Part shown: positions 52,713 through 61,634 of the stretch, piece after piece
Numbering within the stretch: the first letter of the stretch is position 1
Layout of the letters: every line of letters begins with the position of its first letter
Assembly: GCF_034670125.1 (NCBI RefSeq)
Contig: NZ_JAXMOC010000010.1
Location: 23,934-87,933, forward strand
DNA: 64,000 nucleotides
From: Maricaulis sp034670125
GTDB lineage: Bacteria > Pseudomonadota > Alphaproteobacteria > Caulobacterales > Maricaulaceae
Direction: 5' to 3'
Translations under genes and position numbers: made by a program
The notes under the pieces: model-generated
Database searches by the model: none
What the model saw: the letters and a program-made list of their open reading frames with translations, nothing else
Told to the model about the DNA's origin: nothing

Positions 52713-53210
52713 TCAGTCGTCCTTCCACGGCTCGGCGAAGGCGGCGGTCTGGGTTTCCAGTTCCGAAGCCAGTGCCGCCGCGACGGGGTCATTGTCGTCG
52801 CGGATGTTCTGCGACAGCGCAGCCCGGATGGCGCCGACATGGGCAAGGGCGAGACTGGTCTGCGCCTTTTCCCGCTTCTCCGGCATGTCGATCATCTTGG
52901 TCAGCGACTTGGCCAGCCGGGTGATGATCGGGAATTCATAGGTCGTTCCCAGGCCGCGCAGGTCGTGGGCGCGAATGAATAATTCCTCGCCCTCATTACC
53001 CTTGAGGCCCTTGTCGCGGACAATCTTCGCCGCCGCTTCCAGTTTCTCGACTTCTTCCTCCAGCCACTGGCCAAAGTCCGAGCGCAGGTCCTTGAGGGCT
53101 TCCTCGGCCTTCTGGATCATGTGCAGGTCACCCTGGCTGATCGGGCCACCCACCTTGATCTGCAGCATGTTCGGGGCGGAGATGACCTCCACATCCTTGT
53201 TATTGGCCAT
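52713..53210 (-). CDS. Hpt (histidine phosphotransfer) domain protein
   Basis: The 165-residue helical protein has an Hpt-type motif with His82 in FIRAHDLRGLGTTYEFPIIT, and the LAKSLTKMIDMPEK helix after it. Hpt proteins carry phosphate between receiver domains. It begins 10 bases after the response regulator stop, with AGGA in the gap, so the two are co-transcribed and probably exchange phosphate. No histidine kinase is nearby. Confidence 0.83.
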   Translation of the reverse strand: MANNKDVEVISAPNMLQIKVGGPISQGDLHMIQKAEEALKDLRSDFGQWLEEEVEKLEAAAKIVRDKGLKGNEGEELFIRAHDLRGLGTTYEFPIITRLAKSLTKMIDMPEKREKAQTSLALAHVGAIRAALSQNIRDDNDPVAAALASELETQTAAFAEPWKDD

Positions 53211-53220
53211 GGGACGTCCT

Positions 53221-53679
53221 CTAGCTGGCAGTCGCGATCGGGGCGGTGTCTGCCCCGGCTCGGATATGGGTTCTGGCGCCAAGCGTCTCGCGCAAAGTCC
53301 GGGCGAGGCTGGTCGCGGTAAAGGGTTTGGTCAGGAAGGCATCAACACCGGTCTGCCGGGCCTGCTGCATGCGGGCATCGGCGGAATAGGCCGACAGCAT
53401 GATGACCGGCAGGCGCGGTGGCAGGCCGGAGGTCCGGTCCCGCAGCGTCCGGACGAGGTCAATACCGTCGCGCGGTTTCATTTTCCAGTCGGTGATCACC
53501 AGATCGACCGGCTTGACCCGGAGCAGGTCCAGGGCCCGCTCGACGGAGTCAGCCTCAACCACGCGATCACAACCAAAGGCCTGCAGCGACACGCGCAACG
53601 CCCCGCGCAGGGCAGCGCTGTCGTCCACCAGCAAGATGGTCATGCGGGATAATGCCTGGTCCAGCGTGTCGTTGCTCAT
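53221..53679 (-). CDS. Single-domain response regulator
   Basis: The 152-residue receiver has the acidic pair in ILLVDDSAALRG (D19, D20), phospho-Asp64 in LVITDWKMKPRDG and Lys in DAFLTKPFTATSL. A short tail replaces an output domain. It is upstream of and coupled to the Hpt gene. The start at 53679 has no clear ribosome site; an ATG at 53643 would remove 12 residues. A CtrA-like site lies 54 bases upstream. Confidence 0.87.
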   Translation of the reverse strand: MSNDTLDQALSRMTILLVDDSAALRGALRVSLQAFGCDRVVEADSVERALDLLRVKPVDLVITDWKMKPRDGIDLVRTLRDRTSGLPPRLPVIMLSAYSADARMQQARQTGVDAFLTKPFTATSLARTLRETLGARTHIRAGADTAPIATAS

Positions 53680-53732
53680 GACGGGGTCGGGTCCGCTCGA
53701 ATTTACCGTGTGGCCACGCTAGCGCAGCTTGC

Positions 53733-53747
53733 TTAACGCCAGCCTAA
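53733..53747. promoter_or_regulatory. CtrA-like site upstream of the response regulator
   Basis: Read on the minus strand the sequence is TTAG-GCTGGCG-TTAA, one base from the CtrA consensus. It is in the 74-base gap between nadK and the response regulator gene, so cell-cycle control is possible. Confidence 0.35.
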
Positions 53748-53753
53748 ATCCCG

Positions 53754-54518
53754 TCAGTTTTCGAACTGTTCGACAAGGATGCGCTCGGCGAGGTCCCGGC
53801 CGGGGTCGAACAGCATGGTCAGTGTGACATCGTGGGCCTCGACGACATCAACACGGGCAACTTCGCGGAACTCCTTGTTGTCGGCGACCGCCGAAACCGG
53901 GCGCAGCGAGGGCTCGACGATTTCGAAACCGACACGGACATTGCGCGGTAGCAGGGCGCCGCGCCACCGCCGCGGCCGGAAGGCACTGATCGGCGTGAGC
54001 GCGAGAACCGTGGAGTCGAGTGGCAGGATCGGCCCGTGTGCTGACAGGTTATAGGCTGTCGACCCGGCCGGCGTGGCGACCAGCACACCGTCGGATTGCA
54101 GCTCGGTCATACGGCTCTTGCCATCGATGGTGATCTTGATCTTGGCGGTCTGCCGCGTCTCGCGCAGCAATGACACCTCATTGATCGCCAGGGCTTCGAA
54201 CGGGTTGCAGTGGATGTCCTCGCCGGTTGCGCGCAGCGGATGGATCCGGGCCCGTTCAGCGAGGGCGAGGCGCTCCATCAACCCGTCTTCGCGAAACTCG
54301 TTCATCAGGAATCCGACCGAGCCGAAATTCATCCCGTAGACGCAAGCGCCGGTCTTGATCGACCGGTGCAGGGCGTCAAGCATCAGCCCGTCGCCGCCCA
54401 GCGCGACGATGATCTCTGCCTTCGAGACGGGAACATGTCCGTACAGGTTTTCGAGGCGCGACTTGGCAGCCTTCGCCTCCGGGCGGGGGCTGGCTAGGAA
54501 GGCAACGGAAGCGTTGAT
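53754..54518 (-). CDS. nadK: NAD kinase
   Basis: NadK makes NADP from NAD and ATP. The GGDG motif is in IIVALGGDGLMLDALH, and NEVSLLRET, LQSDGVLVATPAGSTAYNLS and FDPGRDLAERIL follow. The usual N-terminal strand and helix (SVAFLASPRPEAKAAKSRLE) are in the same frame but have no ATG, GTG or TTG before them. The only ATG (54383) is after GGDG and would destroy the enzyme. I place the start at ATC 54518, which has GAGAG seven bases before. ATT 54536 is possible. The product is about 254 residues. It is downstream of DUF2336 copy 2. Confidence 0.85.
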   Translation of the reverse strand: MNASVAFLASPRPEAKAAKSRLENLYGHVPVSKAEIIVALGGDGLMLDALHRSIKTGACVYGMNFGSVGFLMNEFREDGLMERLALAERARIHPLRATGEDIHCNPFEALAINEVSLLRETRQTAKIKITIDGKSRMTELQSDGVLVATPAGSTAYNLSAHGPILPLDSTVLALTPISAFRPRRWRGALLPRNVRVGFEIVEPSLRPVSAVADNKEFREVARVDVVEAHDVTLTMLFDPGRDLAERILVEQFEN

Positions 54519-54558
54519 GGGCGAGCTCTCAAGAATACCTGACGGAACAGGTTCTTAT

Positions 54559-55617
54559 TCAAGCCCTCGAGCCCATTTGACGCAAGACCTTCGCCGCTTT
54601 TTCCGGACCATACATGCGGAAGACATTTGCAGCCGCAGCCATTGCGTCGCCTTCCAGTGCCTGATGGATTCGGCCCGAACGCTGAAGTGTCTTGTGAATG
54701 ATCGGGTAGGCGGTGCGGTCCAGCTGGGCGGCCTGGCACGCCATGGCGGCAGCCCGCACGCCGCTCATGGCGAGGGCGACGCGCCATTGTGACGCCTTGA
54801 TGTCGCAGAGTGCTGCGATGGCGTGGTCGAAGACAGCTTCCTTGCCGGCCTTCAGGGAGTCCATCGCGAACCGGCCCGAGAGCTTGCCGGCATCACGCGC
54901 GTCCTGCACTTCGCGGGCGGCCGCCTTGTCCACGTCTTCCGGCGTGGCGCCGAGGGCCGCCTGGACGGCCAGGGTCTCGACCTTTGCCTTGTCGAGACCG
55001 AAGCGGCGATAGAGCTCTTCGCGCCAGTTTTCCGGCATCATGATGCACAGCTGGGTCGCATAATCGGTCGACAGGTCGTGACGCCGTGCCAGCGCCTCGC
55101 GCAGCTTGGGGTGCTCGCGGGCGACGTGGAGGCAGACTTCCAGGGTGTTTTCGGAAATCTCGGCGGTGTCATTATTGGCCAATGCGCGCAGGACGATCGG
55201 CTCTCCAGGCTTGGCAAGCTGGTCGGTCACGGGCAGGCACAGATTGGCCCGCATGGCGAGATGTCGACGATGTTCGCTGGAGCCGGATTCGGCCAGCTCG
55301 ATCATGTCTTTCTGGGTAAGCTGCTCGCTTCTCTCGATGATGATTGCCGAGATCTCGATCTGGTCGAACGCGAGATGCTTGATGGCAGAGTGTGGGGCCC
55401 ATTCGCAGTCCGCCAGCTTTCGGGCCATGGCGATCTTGGTATCCAGGTCCGATTTGCTGGTCAGCGTGATCAACAGGTCGCCGGCGATCGGCTCGGCGTT
55501 CGGCGATAGCGGGTGGGCCACACACATCTCGGTAACGCCCAGCGCAAGCTGTTGGCGTTTTTCGGGATCTCGCACAGCTGCGAGGAGGTGAAGTGCCTGG
55601 GCGGGATTGTTGGCCAT
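54559..55617 (-). CDS. DUF2336 (HEAT-like) protein, copy 2
   Basis: The 352-residue protein is all-helical with repeats such as DLDTKIAMARKLADCEWAPH, EISAIIIERSEQLTQKDMIE and EHRRHLAMRANLCLPVTDQL, matching DUF2336. It is the first gene of a run nadK, response regulator, Hpt on the same strand, which may be partly co-transcribed. The paralog at 51470-52606 differs considerably in sequence. Function is unknown. Confidence 0.8.
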   Translation of the reverse strand: MANNPAQALHLLAAVRDPEKRQQLALGVTEMCVAHPLSPNAEPIAGDLLITLTSKSDLDTKIAMARKLADCEWAPHSAIKHLAFDQIEISAIIIERSEQLTQKDMIELAESGSSEHRRHLAMRANLCLPVTDQLAKPGEPIVLRALANNDTAEISENTLEVCLHVAREHPKLREALARRHDLSTDYATQLCIMMPENWREELYRRFGLDKAKVETLAVQAALGATPEDVDKAAAREVQDARDAGKLSGRFAMDSLKAGKEAVFDHAIAALCDIKASQWRVALAMSGVRAAAMACQAAQLDRTAYPIIHKTLQRSGRIHQALEGDAMAAAANVFRMYGPEKAAKVLRQMGSRA

Positions 55618-55723
55618 GGATCTTGATTTGCGGTTGATTACATTGACGGTTATCGATGACAGGAACGCCTTGAAAACTTCTTAATCCGGGCAGCTGCAGA
55701 GGGGTGATAGGGCGGTGGAAGAC

Positions 55724-56995
55724 ATGCAACCAGTGCCGGTTTTGGCACGCTATTCGGGTGTCCGTGATGCAACGCAATTACTGGTAGCCGGGCTCGAAGC
55801 CGAGGATATGGTCATCCAGACCATGCCGGATGTCAGTCCGACGAAATGGCACCTGGCACACACCACCTGGTTCTGGGAAACGTTCCTGCTGCGACCCTAC
55901 TTGCCGGGGTATCGGGAGTTCTCAAGTCAATTCAATTATTTGTTCAACTCATACTACAATCAGATCGGCGCCAGGCACGCCCGTGATGAGCGAGGTTTCC
56001 TCAGTCGGCCGACGCTCGATGACGTGCTGGCCTACCGGGTCCATGTTGATGAGGCGATGTCGCGTTTACTTGCGATTGACCATGGCGCGCAAAACACGGC
56101 GCTGCGGCAATTGGTCGAACTGGGCCTCGCCCATGAGGAGCAGCATCAGGAGTTGATCCTGACCGATATCAAACACGTGCTGTCGCACCACCCGTTTGCG
56201 CCTGCGGCCTTCGCCGGACCCGCCGGCGGGGCGGGCGAGGCGGACGCCGGCCCATGCAACTGGATCGGGTTTGACGGCGGCGTTGTCGAGGTCGGTGCCG
56301 ATGAAGACCGCTTCCATTTCGACAATGAAGGGCCGCGGCACCAGGCGATCCTGACGCCGTTTGCCCTGGCCGACCGCCTGGTGACCAATCGTGACTATCT
56401 GGCGTTCGTCGAGGATGGCGGCTACCGCTCGGCCGGGCTCTGGTTGTCCGACGGCTGGGCGCAGGTTGAGGCGCTCGGCTGGACCTCACCGCTCTACTGG
56501 CGCAAGTGCGACGGGCGCTGGGAGGAGTTCACACTGCACGGTCAGCAAGCCCTCGACCCGGACATGCCTGTGATCCACCTCAGCTATTACGAGGCCAGCG
56601 CCTTTGCCGAATGGAGCGGGGCACGCCTGCCTGACGAGCGTGAATGGGAACATGGCGCGGCAACACGCCGGTCTGTTGATGGCCGGCTGTGTCGACCCGG
56701 GCAGTCCGCCCATCCTGCCGTCACGCCAGCCCACCGGGCGGGCGGGGCCGGCCCGCGGCAGATGTTCGGCGACGCCTGGGAATGGACTCGGTCTGCCTAC
56801 TCGCCCTATCCGCGCTACCGACCGGCGCCCGGTGCGGTCGGTGAGTACAATGGCAAGTTCATGTGCGGCCAGTTTGTTTTGCGCGGTGGGTCATGTGCCA
56901 CGGCGCCCGGTCATGTCCGCACCACCTACCGCAATTTCTTCCCACCCGCGACGCGGTGGCAGTTTTCCGGTGTGCGGCTGGCAAAGGATATTTGA
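55724..56995 (+). CDS. egtB: EgtB-like ergothioneine biosynthesis sulfoxide synthase
   Basis: EgtB uses iron and oxygen to join a thiol to hercynine. The 423-residue protein has an N-terminal DinB-like helix bundle with iron ligands H46 (KWHLAHTTWFWETF) and the HxxxH in LAHEEQHQELILTDI. The FGE-sulfatase-like domain follows (SGARLPDEREWEHGAA, MFGDAWEWTRSAYSPYPR, FVLRGGSCATAPGHVR). A GTG at 55715 is an alternative start. The partner methyltransferase EgtD is not beside it. It diverges from DUF2336 copy 2. Confidence 0.9.
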   Translation: MQPVPVLARYSGVRDATQLLVAGLEAEDMVIQTMPDVSPTKWHLAHTTWFWETFLLRPYLPGYREFSSQFNYLFNSYYNQIGARHARDERGFLSRPTLDDVLAYRVHVDEAMSRLLAIDHGAQNTALRQLVELGLAHEEQHQELILTDIKHVLSHHPFAPAAFAGPAGGAGEADAGPCNWIGFDGGVVEVGADEDRFHFDNEGPRHQAILTPFALADRLVTNRDYLAFVEDGGYRSAGLWLSDGWAQVEALGWTSPLYWRKCDGRWEEFTLHGQQALDPDMPVIHLSYYEASAFAEWSGARLPDEREWEHGAATRRSVDGRLCRPGQSAHPAVTPAHRAGGAGPRQMFGDAWEWTRSAYSPYPRYRPAPGAVGEYNGKFMCGQFVLRGGSCATAPGHVRTTYRNFFPPATRWQFSGVRLAKDI

Positions 56996-57063
56996 CGCGG
57001 CCGGTGGCAGGCCCGATCCTGCCGGATGTTGGCGATAACGATACAAGCCATGGGGAGAACATC

Positions 57064-57831
57064 ATGGACGATCAAGCGAGTCTTTCGGTCAGGGATCAGG
57101 TATCAGCTGAGGAATGGAAGGCGCGATGCGATCTTGCGGCGCTCTACCGCCTGGTGCGCATGCACGGCTGGGACGATCTTTTCTTCACCCATATTTCCAT
57201 GCGGGTGCCGGGTCCCGACGAGCATTTCCTGCTCAACCCGTTCGGCCTGCTGTACGAGGACGTGACGGCGTCCAACCTGGTGAAGGTTGATCTGGAGGGC
57301 AATGTATTGCCGCCGTCACAATTCGGAATCAATCCGGCCGGCTTCGTGATCCATTCGGCGATCCATGCGGCCCGCGAGGATGTCGCTGTTGCGCTCCACC
57401 TGCACTCGGATGCCGGCGTTGCCGTGGCGGCGCAAAAGGGCGGATTGCGGCCAATTTCGCAGCTCGCGATGAATGTCTTCAATGATGTGAGTTATCACGA
57501 CTACGAGGGTATCGCGCTGGAATCGGAGGAGAAAAAGCGTCTGGTTGCGGATCTGGGCGAGAAGAATCTGATGATCCTGCGCAATCATGGGACCCTGTCG
57601 GTTGGCGATCACCCGTTTAGCGCGTATATTCGCATCTATCTACTGGAGCGTGCCTGCAAGATTCAGGTCATGGCCCAGGCGGGTGGAGAGTTGATCGAAT
57701 GGGACGAGAAGATGCAGGACCGCGTCTTCGGGCAATCCGGGGAGATCTCGTCGAACGAGTTCTTCAAGGAGATTGCATGGGCGGCGGTTCTCGATCGCGT
57801 CCGCCGCGAAAGCCCCGGCTTCGACGCCTGA
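57064..57831 (+). CDS. Class II aldolase/adducin-family protein
   Basis: The 255-residue protein has the class II aldolase fold. The zinc-binding His pair is in VALHLHSDAGVAV, a third His is in ILRNHGTLSVG, and FFTHISMRVPG and LLNPFGLLYEDVTASNLVKV complete the pocket. Adducin-like members without proven aldolase activity are common in alphaproteobacteria. It follows egtB by 68 bases, and its end overlaps the next gene by 55 bases. Confidence 0.9.
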   Translation: MDDQASLSVRDQVSAEEWKARCDLAALYRLVRMHGWDDLFFTHISMRVPGPDEHFLLNPFGLLYEDVTASNLVKVDLEGNVLPPSQFGINPAGFVIHSAIHAAREDVAVALHLHSDAGVAVAAQKGGLRPISQLAMNVFNDVSYHDYEGIALESEEKKRLVADLGEKNLMILRNHGTLSVGDHPFSAYIRIYLLERACKIQVMAQAGGELIEWDEKMQDRVFGQSGEISSNEFFKEIAWAAVLDRVRRESPGFDA

Positions 57832-58610
57832 TCACAACGGCTTGTCTGGCCGGTGCCCAGGGCCTTGGCCTTGCTGCGCCGGCCGAGGCCGGCGCCTGGC
57901 CGCAACGTCGTGGTGAAGGGCTTTTGATTGTCACATCGCTCGTTGACCGGGCCGATCATGCCTATGACGGGAACCGGGACAGTGTCGATGATGGTTATTT
58001 CCACAAGGATGAGACGTCGGCCTATGTCGAATACGGTTTGAGCAATGTTGACACATTGGTTGCCCGTCTCGCTTGGCAGGACGTGCGGCGGCTGCGCGGC
58101 GCCTCCCATGACGAAGCGCAGGGCCTGTCGGCCAGTGAGGTGGGCTGGCGGCGTGTTGTCTGGCGCAGTGATCGCAGCCTTGTTGCAGGTCAGCTGACGG
58201 CGCTCATTCCGGGGCAGGGTGAAAACGTCTCCAACCAAGCGTTTGGGTCTGGCGAGATGGCGGCCGAGATCAGGGCCCTGGCCGGACGCAGCTTCGGTGA
58301 CCGTGTGTTTGTCGAGGGCCAGCTTGCCTGGCGCTGGCGCGATGGCGACGAACTGGACGAGGCGCGCCTCGATCTCACCGCCGGTTGGCGACCGGCTGAT
58401 CGCTGGCAGGTCATGGCCCAGAGTTTTTCGGTCTGGAGTGCCGAGCGCGACCATCCGGGAGCCCGCAGCTTCGACCAGCACAAACTGCAAGTGTCGGTCA
58501 GCCGGCGAATCGGTCGGCAGACCTATCAGCTGGGCGCTTCAATCACGCCAACCGGCCGAAATGCCATCGATCAGCGCGCGGTGTTCCTGGCTGTTTGGCG
58601 CCGCTTCTGA
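57777..58610 (+). CDS. Predicted outer-membrane beta-barrel protein
   Basis: I do not recognise a named family. The 277-residue product has a basic start and a signal (LITTACLAGAQGLGLAAPAEA), then alternating amphipathic strands (SAYVEYGLSNVDTLVARLAW, FVEGQLAWRWRDGDELDEA, YQLGASITPTGRNAID) and ends WRRF with a terminal Phe, as in outer-membrane barrels. The ATG at 57777 lies inside the aldolase gene, so translation is linked. Confidence 0.72.
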   Translation: MGGGSRSRPPRKPRLRRLITTACLAGAQGLGLAAPAEAGAWPQRRGEGLLIVTSLVDRADHAYDGNRDSVDDGYFHKDETSAYVEYGLSNVDTLVARLAWQDVRRLRGASHDEAQGLSASEVGWRRVVWRSDRSLVAGQLTALIPGQGENVSNQAFGSGEMAAEIRALAGRSFGDRVFVEGQLAWRWRDGDELDEARLDLTAGWRPADRWQVMAQSFSVWSAERDHPGARSFDQHKLQVSVSRRIGRQTYQLGASITPTGRNAIDQRAVFLAVWRRF

Positions 58611-58613
58611 CGG

Positions 58614-59156
58614 CTACTCGGTGGCGGTCTGAACGGCGATGTAGGCGATGACATCGCGACGGTCCTCGGGAGCGCGCAAGCCGACAAAACTCATGCGATT
58701 GCCGGGTACGAGGGCGCGCGGATTCTCGATCCACGCGTCCAGTGTTGCCAGGTCCCAGGTCAGTCCGGCCTCTTGGAGCTGGGTCGAGTAGCTGAACCGA
58801 TCGGCATTGGCCGCCGGCGCGCCGATAATGCCATACAGGTTCGGTCCGACGGTGTGGCGACCGCCCTCGGACAAGGTGTGGCAGGACTGGCAACGCCGGA
58901 ATTGCCGGGCGCCACTGGCCAGGTCCGCGCTGGCATATTCGGCGCCGAGACCGGCGAGGATCGCAGATGGCGCGGTTGCCGCTGTCGCCTCTCCCTCCGC
59001 CTGAGGCGACCCTGCTGGCGCGGTGTCGACGGTTTCAGGGGCTGATTCAGGGCTTGATTCAGGGGCCGGTGCCGGGCCGTTGGCGGGCGATGTGGCCTCG
59101 CCGCCGCACGAAGCAAGCGCGAATGCCGGCAGGATGGCGAGGAGGGTGCGTGACAT
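58614..59156 (-). CDS. Class I cytochrome c, predicted lipoprotein
   Basis: The 180-residue protein has a lipobox (ALASC), an Ala/Pro/Ser/Glu-rich linker and a cytochrome c domain with CQSCH haem site and the axial Met in GNRMSFVG. GPNLYGIIGAPAAN and DLATLDAWIENPRALVPG are typical of mono-haem c-type proteins. A GGGGA site seven bases before the ATG at 59156 decides the start. It should be anchored in a membrane facing the periplasm as an electron carrier. Confidence 0.93.
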   Translation of the reverse strand: MSRTLLAILPAFALASCGGEATSPANGPAPAPESSPESAPETVDTAPAGSPQAEGEATAATAPSAILAGLGAEYASADLASGARQFRRCQSCHTLSEGGRHTVGPNLYGIIGAPAANADRFSYSTQLQEAGLTWDLATLDAWIENPRALVPGNRMSFVGLRAPEDRRDVIAYIAVQTATE

Positions 59157-59350
59157 CAGAATTCCCCTGTGTTGGTCATGATTTTGCTTATACAACGGCG
59201 CGTCTGCATCAACATGCGGCACGTTGCCACCGGATTGCAAAGCCTCGGTGCATTCCGCCCCCTCGGCAGCGCCAGGCCATTTTTCGCTTGTCTCTCGCAG
59301 CGCGATCGCCAAGAACTGGGGCGGGGACCCAATAGAGGCATCGGGACAGG

Positions 59351-60193
59351 ATGCATGACCGATCACGGCTGTCGGCCGTCATGATTTGTGGAGCCGGCCA
59401 TTCCGGCTCGACCTTGCTGGGCATGGTGCTCGGCAGCCATACCGACACATTCTACATGGGTGAGGGGGGCAAGGCGCGGTATCTCGGTGACGAGAAGAAG
59501 CCGCTTCGCAAGCGCGTCTGCAAGATTTGCGGCGAGACCTGCCCGGTCTGGGCCGGGTTCGAGTGGGACGGGACCGCACCGCTGTATGCCCAGGTCGCAG
59601 ACCATGTCGGCACACACGTCATCATCGATTCAACCAAGGATGAGCGCTGGATCACAGCGCGGGCCACCGAGGTTCGTGACGGCGGGGGCCGGCCCATCCT
59701 GTTGATGTTGACCCGGGACGGGCGCGCGGTCGTCAATTCGCGATTGCGCAAATATCCCGACCGTGACCCGGCCGACCAGATTCAGGCCTGGGTCGACAAG
59801 ATGTCGACGGCGCAGGCGCTGTTTGATGCCTTCGAGGGTCCCAAGATGGCGGTCCGTTACGAGGACCTCGCCGAAAACAGTGCCGCGACGATCAAGGCTC
59901 TGTGCGCACTGATCGGCATCGACTATCAGCCGGCCATGGCGAATTTTGCGGCAGTCGAGCATCATGTTCTGGGTGGAAATAGCGGCACCCAGTTCATTGC
60001 TGCGCGGTCGCGCTTTGACGATCCGGGGGAGGCATTTGTCAGCCTTGGTTCACGTACACGCGACTACTACGAAAATCATTCCGGCAGGATCGAGCTCGAT
60101 CTGCGCTGGAAATCTGAGTTGAAGCCCGAACATCTCGCCTTGTTCGAGCAGATGGCTGCAGCGGCCAATGCGCCGTTCCGGTGGGGGGACTGA
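59351..60193 (+). CDS. PAPS-dependent sulfotransferase
   Basis: The 280-residue protein has the 5'-phosphosulfate loop GAGHSGSTLLGMVLGSH at about residue 14 and the 3'-phosphate site TRDGRAVVNSRLRKYPDRDP. A CKICGETCPVW cysteine cluster (about 57-66) may bind a metal. It transfers sulfate from PAPS to an unknown acceptor, probably a carbohydrate or lipid. It starts the operon with the glycosyltransferase-sulfotransferase fusion and the ABC exporter. Confidence 0.9.
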   Translation: MHDRSRLSAVMICGAGHSGSTLLGMVLGSHTDTFYMGEGGKARYLGDEKKPLRKRVCKICGETCPVWAGFEWDGTAPLYAQVADHVGTHVIIDSTKDERWITARATEVRDGGGRPILLMLTRDGRAVVNSRLRKYPDRDPADQIQAWVDKMSTAQALFDAFEGPKMAVRYEDLAENSAATIKALCALIGIDYQPAMANFAAVEHHVLGGNSGTQFIAARSRFDDPGEAFVSLGSRTRDYYENHSGRIELDLRWKSELKPEHLALFEQMAAAANAPFRWGD

Positions 60194-60197
60194 GACG

Positions 60198-61628
60198 ATG
60201 GCGAAGGTTGACCTTGTATTCCGTCAGATTGACGAGCGTACGCGTGACGTCGCGCTGGAACTCGCGATCGAGAACATCCAGCCCGATGCGGTACACGTGA
60301 TCGACGATGTGCGTCCGTTCACCGAGTGCGTCGCGCAGATGCTGCGGATCGAACATGATTGTGACTATGTCGTCTATGTCGACGCCGATTGTCTCATCCT
60401 CGACAACATCCGGCCTTTCATCGACACGTGTGACGCGCCCTATGTCGACGCTTATGTGTCAGACCGGTTTCGCGGACGGTTGCATTGCGGCGTGCATATC
60501 ACCCGGATCGATCTCGTCCGTGCCATGGCGGCGGTCGAGGTCCCCGAGGATGACCTAAAATACGTGCTCCGGCCCGAATCCCGCCTGCGCAACCTGGCCA
60601 TGAAGCCGATGGGCGCAGCCAAGCAGTTTCGCAATTTCGATATCCTTCACGACCACTTCCAGTCCTTCCACCACATCTTCATGAAGTACGCGCTGCGCGA
60701 ACTGCGCAGCCGTACCAAGATCCAGCGTCAGCGTCTGACGCGGTCGATGAAGAAATGGGTCACCAATGACGGCGAATTCTGTGACCTGACCATGGCACGC
60801 CATGCAGTGGACTATGCCCGCCGCATGGTGCCGGACAGCGCCACGACCGAGGAGGTCCACGCCTTCATCACCGCGCTGCCCGAACACGCCGAAGCCGAAT
60901 TGGCCAAGCTGGGCATGAGTGGCGACACACCGTTCACCCGTGACGACCTGGCGGACTGGCTCGACGCCAATTCGGACCGGGTCGCCTACGGTACCAAGGC
61001 GGACAAGCCAAAAGTGTTCGGGCTGGGCCTGTCACGGACAGGAACACGCTCGCTTACCTCCGGCTTGCAGATGCTGGGTTTTGATTGCAGCCATTATCCG
61101 ATCGATGAGGACACTTATGTCGAGATCGCCAACGCCCAGTATGACCTGACCCTGCTGCGTTATTATGATGGCCTGACCGACATCACGACGATCCCGATCT
61201 ACCAGCAACTGGACAAGCAGTATCCGGGGTCGAAATTCATTCTGACCGTGCGTGACAAGGAAAGCTGGCTCGGTTCGGTGTCGCGGCACTACTACAACCG
61301 CCCCGCCTTCAAGGATGTCGACGACCCGGATGAGGAGGTTCATCTGCGGATGCGCCAATTCCTCCGGGCCTCGGTCTATGGTTGTTACAATTACTGCCCT
61401 GACCGTTTTTCCTGGGTCTATGACCAGCACGTTCGCAATGTGATGGAATTCTTCAAGGACCGGCCGGGTGACCTGTTGGTCATCGATATCTGTTCCGGTG
61501 AAGGGTTTGAAAAACTCGCGCCCTTCCTGGATCGCCCGGTTCCGGCCGAAGCCTTCCCGCACAAGGGGGCGGTGCTGTCGCGCCGCATGGCTGAAGAGGC
61601 CGCCGCCCGGAAAACGCGGGTCGCCTGA
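60198..61628 (+). CDS. Glycosyltransferase-like plus sulfotransferase fusion protein
   Basis: The 476-residue protein appears to join two units. The N-terminal part (1-130) resembles a GT-A nucleotide-sugar fold with a DxD-type motif in YVVYVDADCLILDNIRPF and HCGVHITRID. After a helical linker, the part from about 275 is a sulfotransferase, with PAPS loop GLGLSRTGTRSLTSGLQM and 3'-phosphate segment ILTVRDKESWLGSVSRHYYN. The ATG follows the previous stop by four bases, with GGGGGGACTGAG as the ribosome site. The dual role is inferred. Confidence 0.8.
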   Translation: MAKVDLVFRQIDERTRDVALELAIENIQPDAVHVIDDVRPFTECVAQMLRIEHDCDYVVYVDADCLILDNIRPFIDTCDAPYVDAYVSDRFRGRLHCGVHITRIDLVRAMAAVEVPEDDLKYVLRPESRLRNLAMKPMGAAKQFRNFDILHDHFQSFHHIFMKYALRELRSRTKIQRQRLTRSMKKWVTNDGEFCDLTMARHAVDYARRMVPDSATTEEVHAFITALPEHAEAELAKLGMSGDTPFTRDDLADWLDANSDRVAYGTKADKPKVFGLGLSRTGTRSLTSGLQMLGFDCSHYPIDEDTYVEIANAQYDLTLLRYYDGLTDITTIPIYQQLDKQYPGSKFILTVRDKESWLGSVSRHYYNRPAFKDVDDPDEEVHLRMRQFLRASVYGCYNYCPDRFSWVYDQHVRNVMEFFKDRPGDLLVIDICSGEGFEKLAPFLDRPVPAEAFPHKGAVLSRRMAEEAAARKTRVA

Positions 61629-61634
61629 CCGCTC

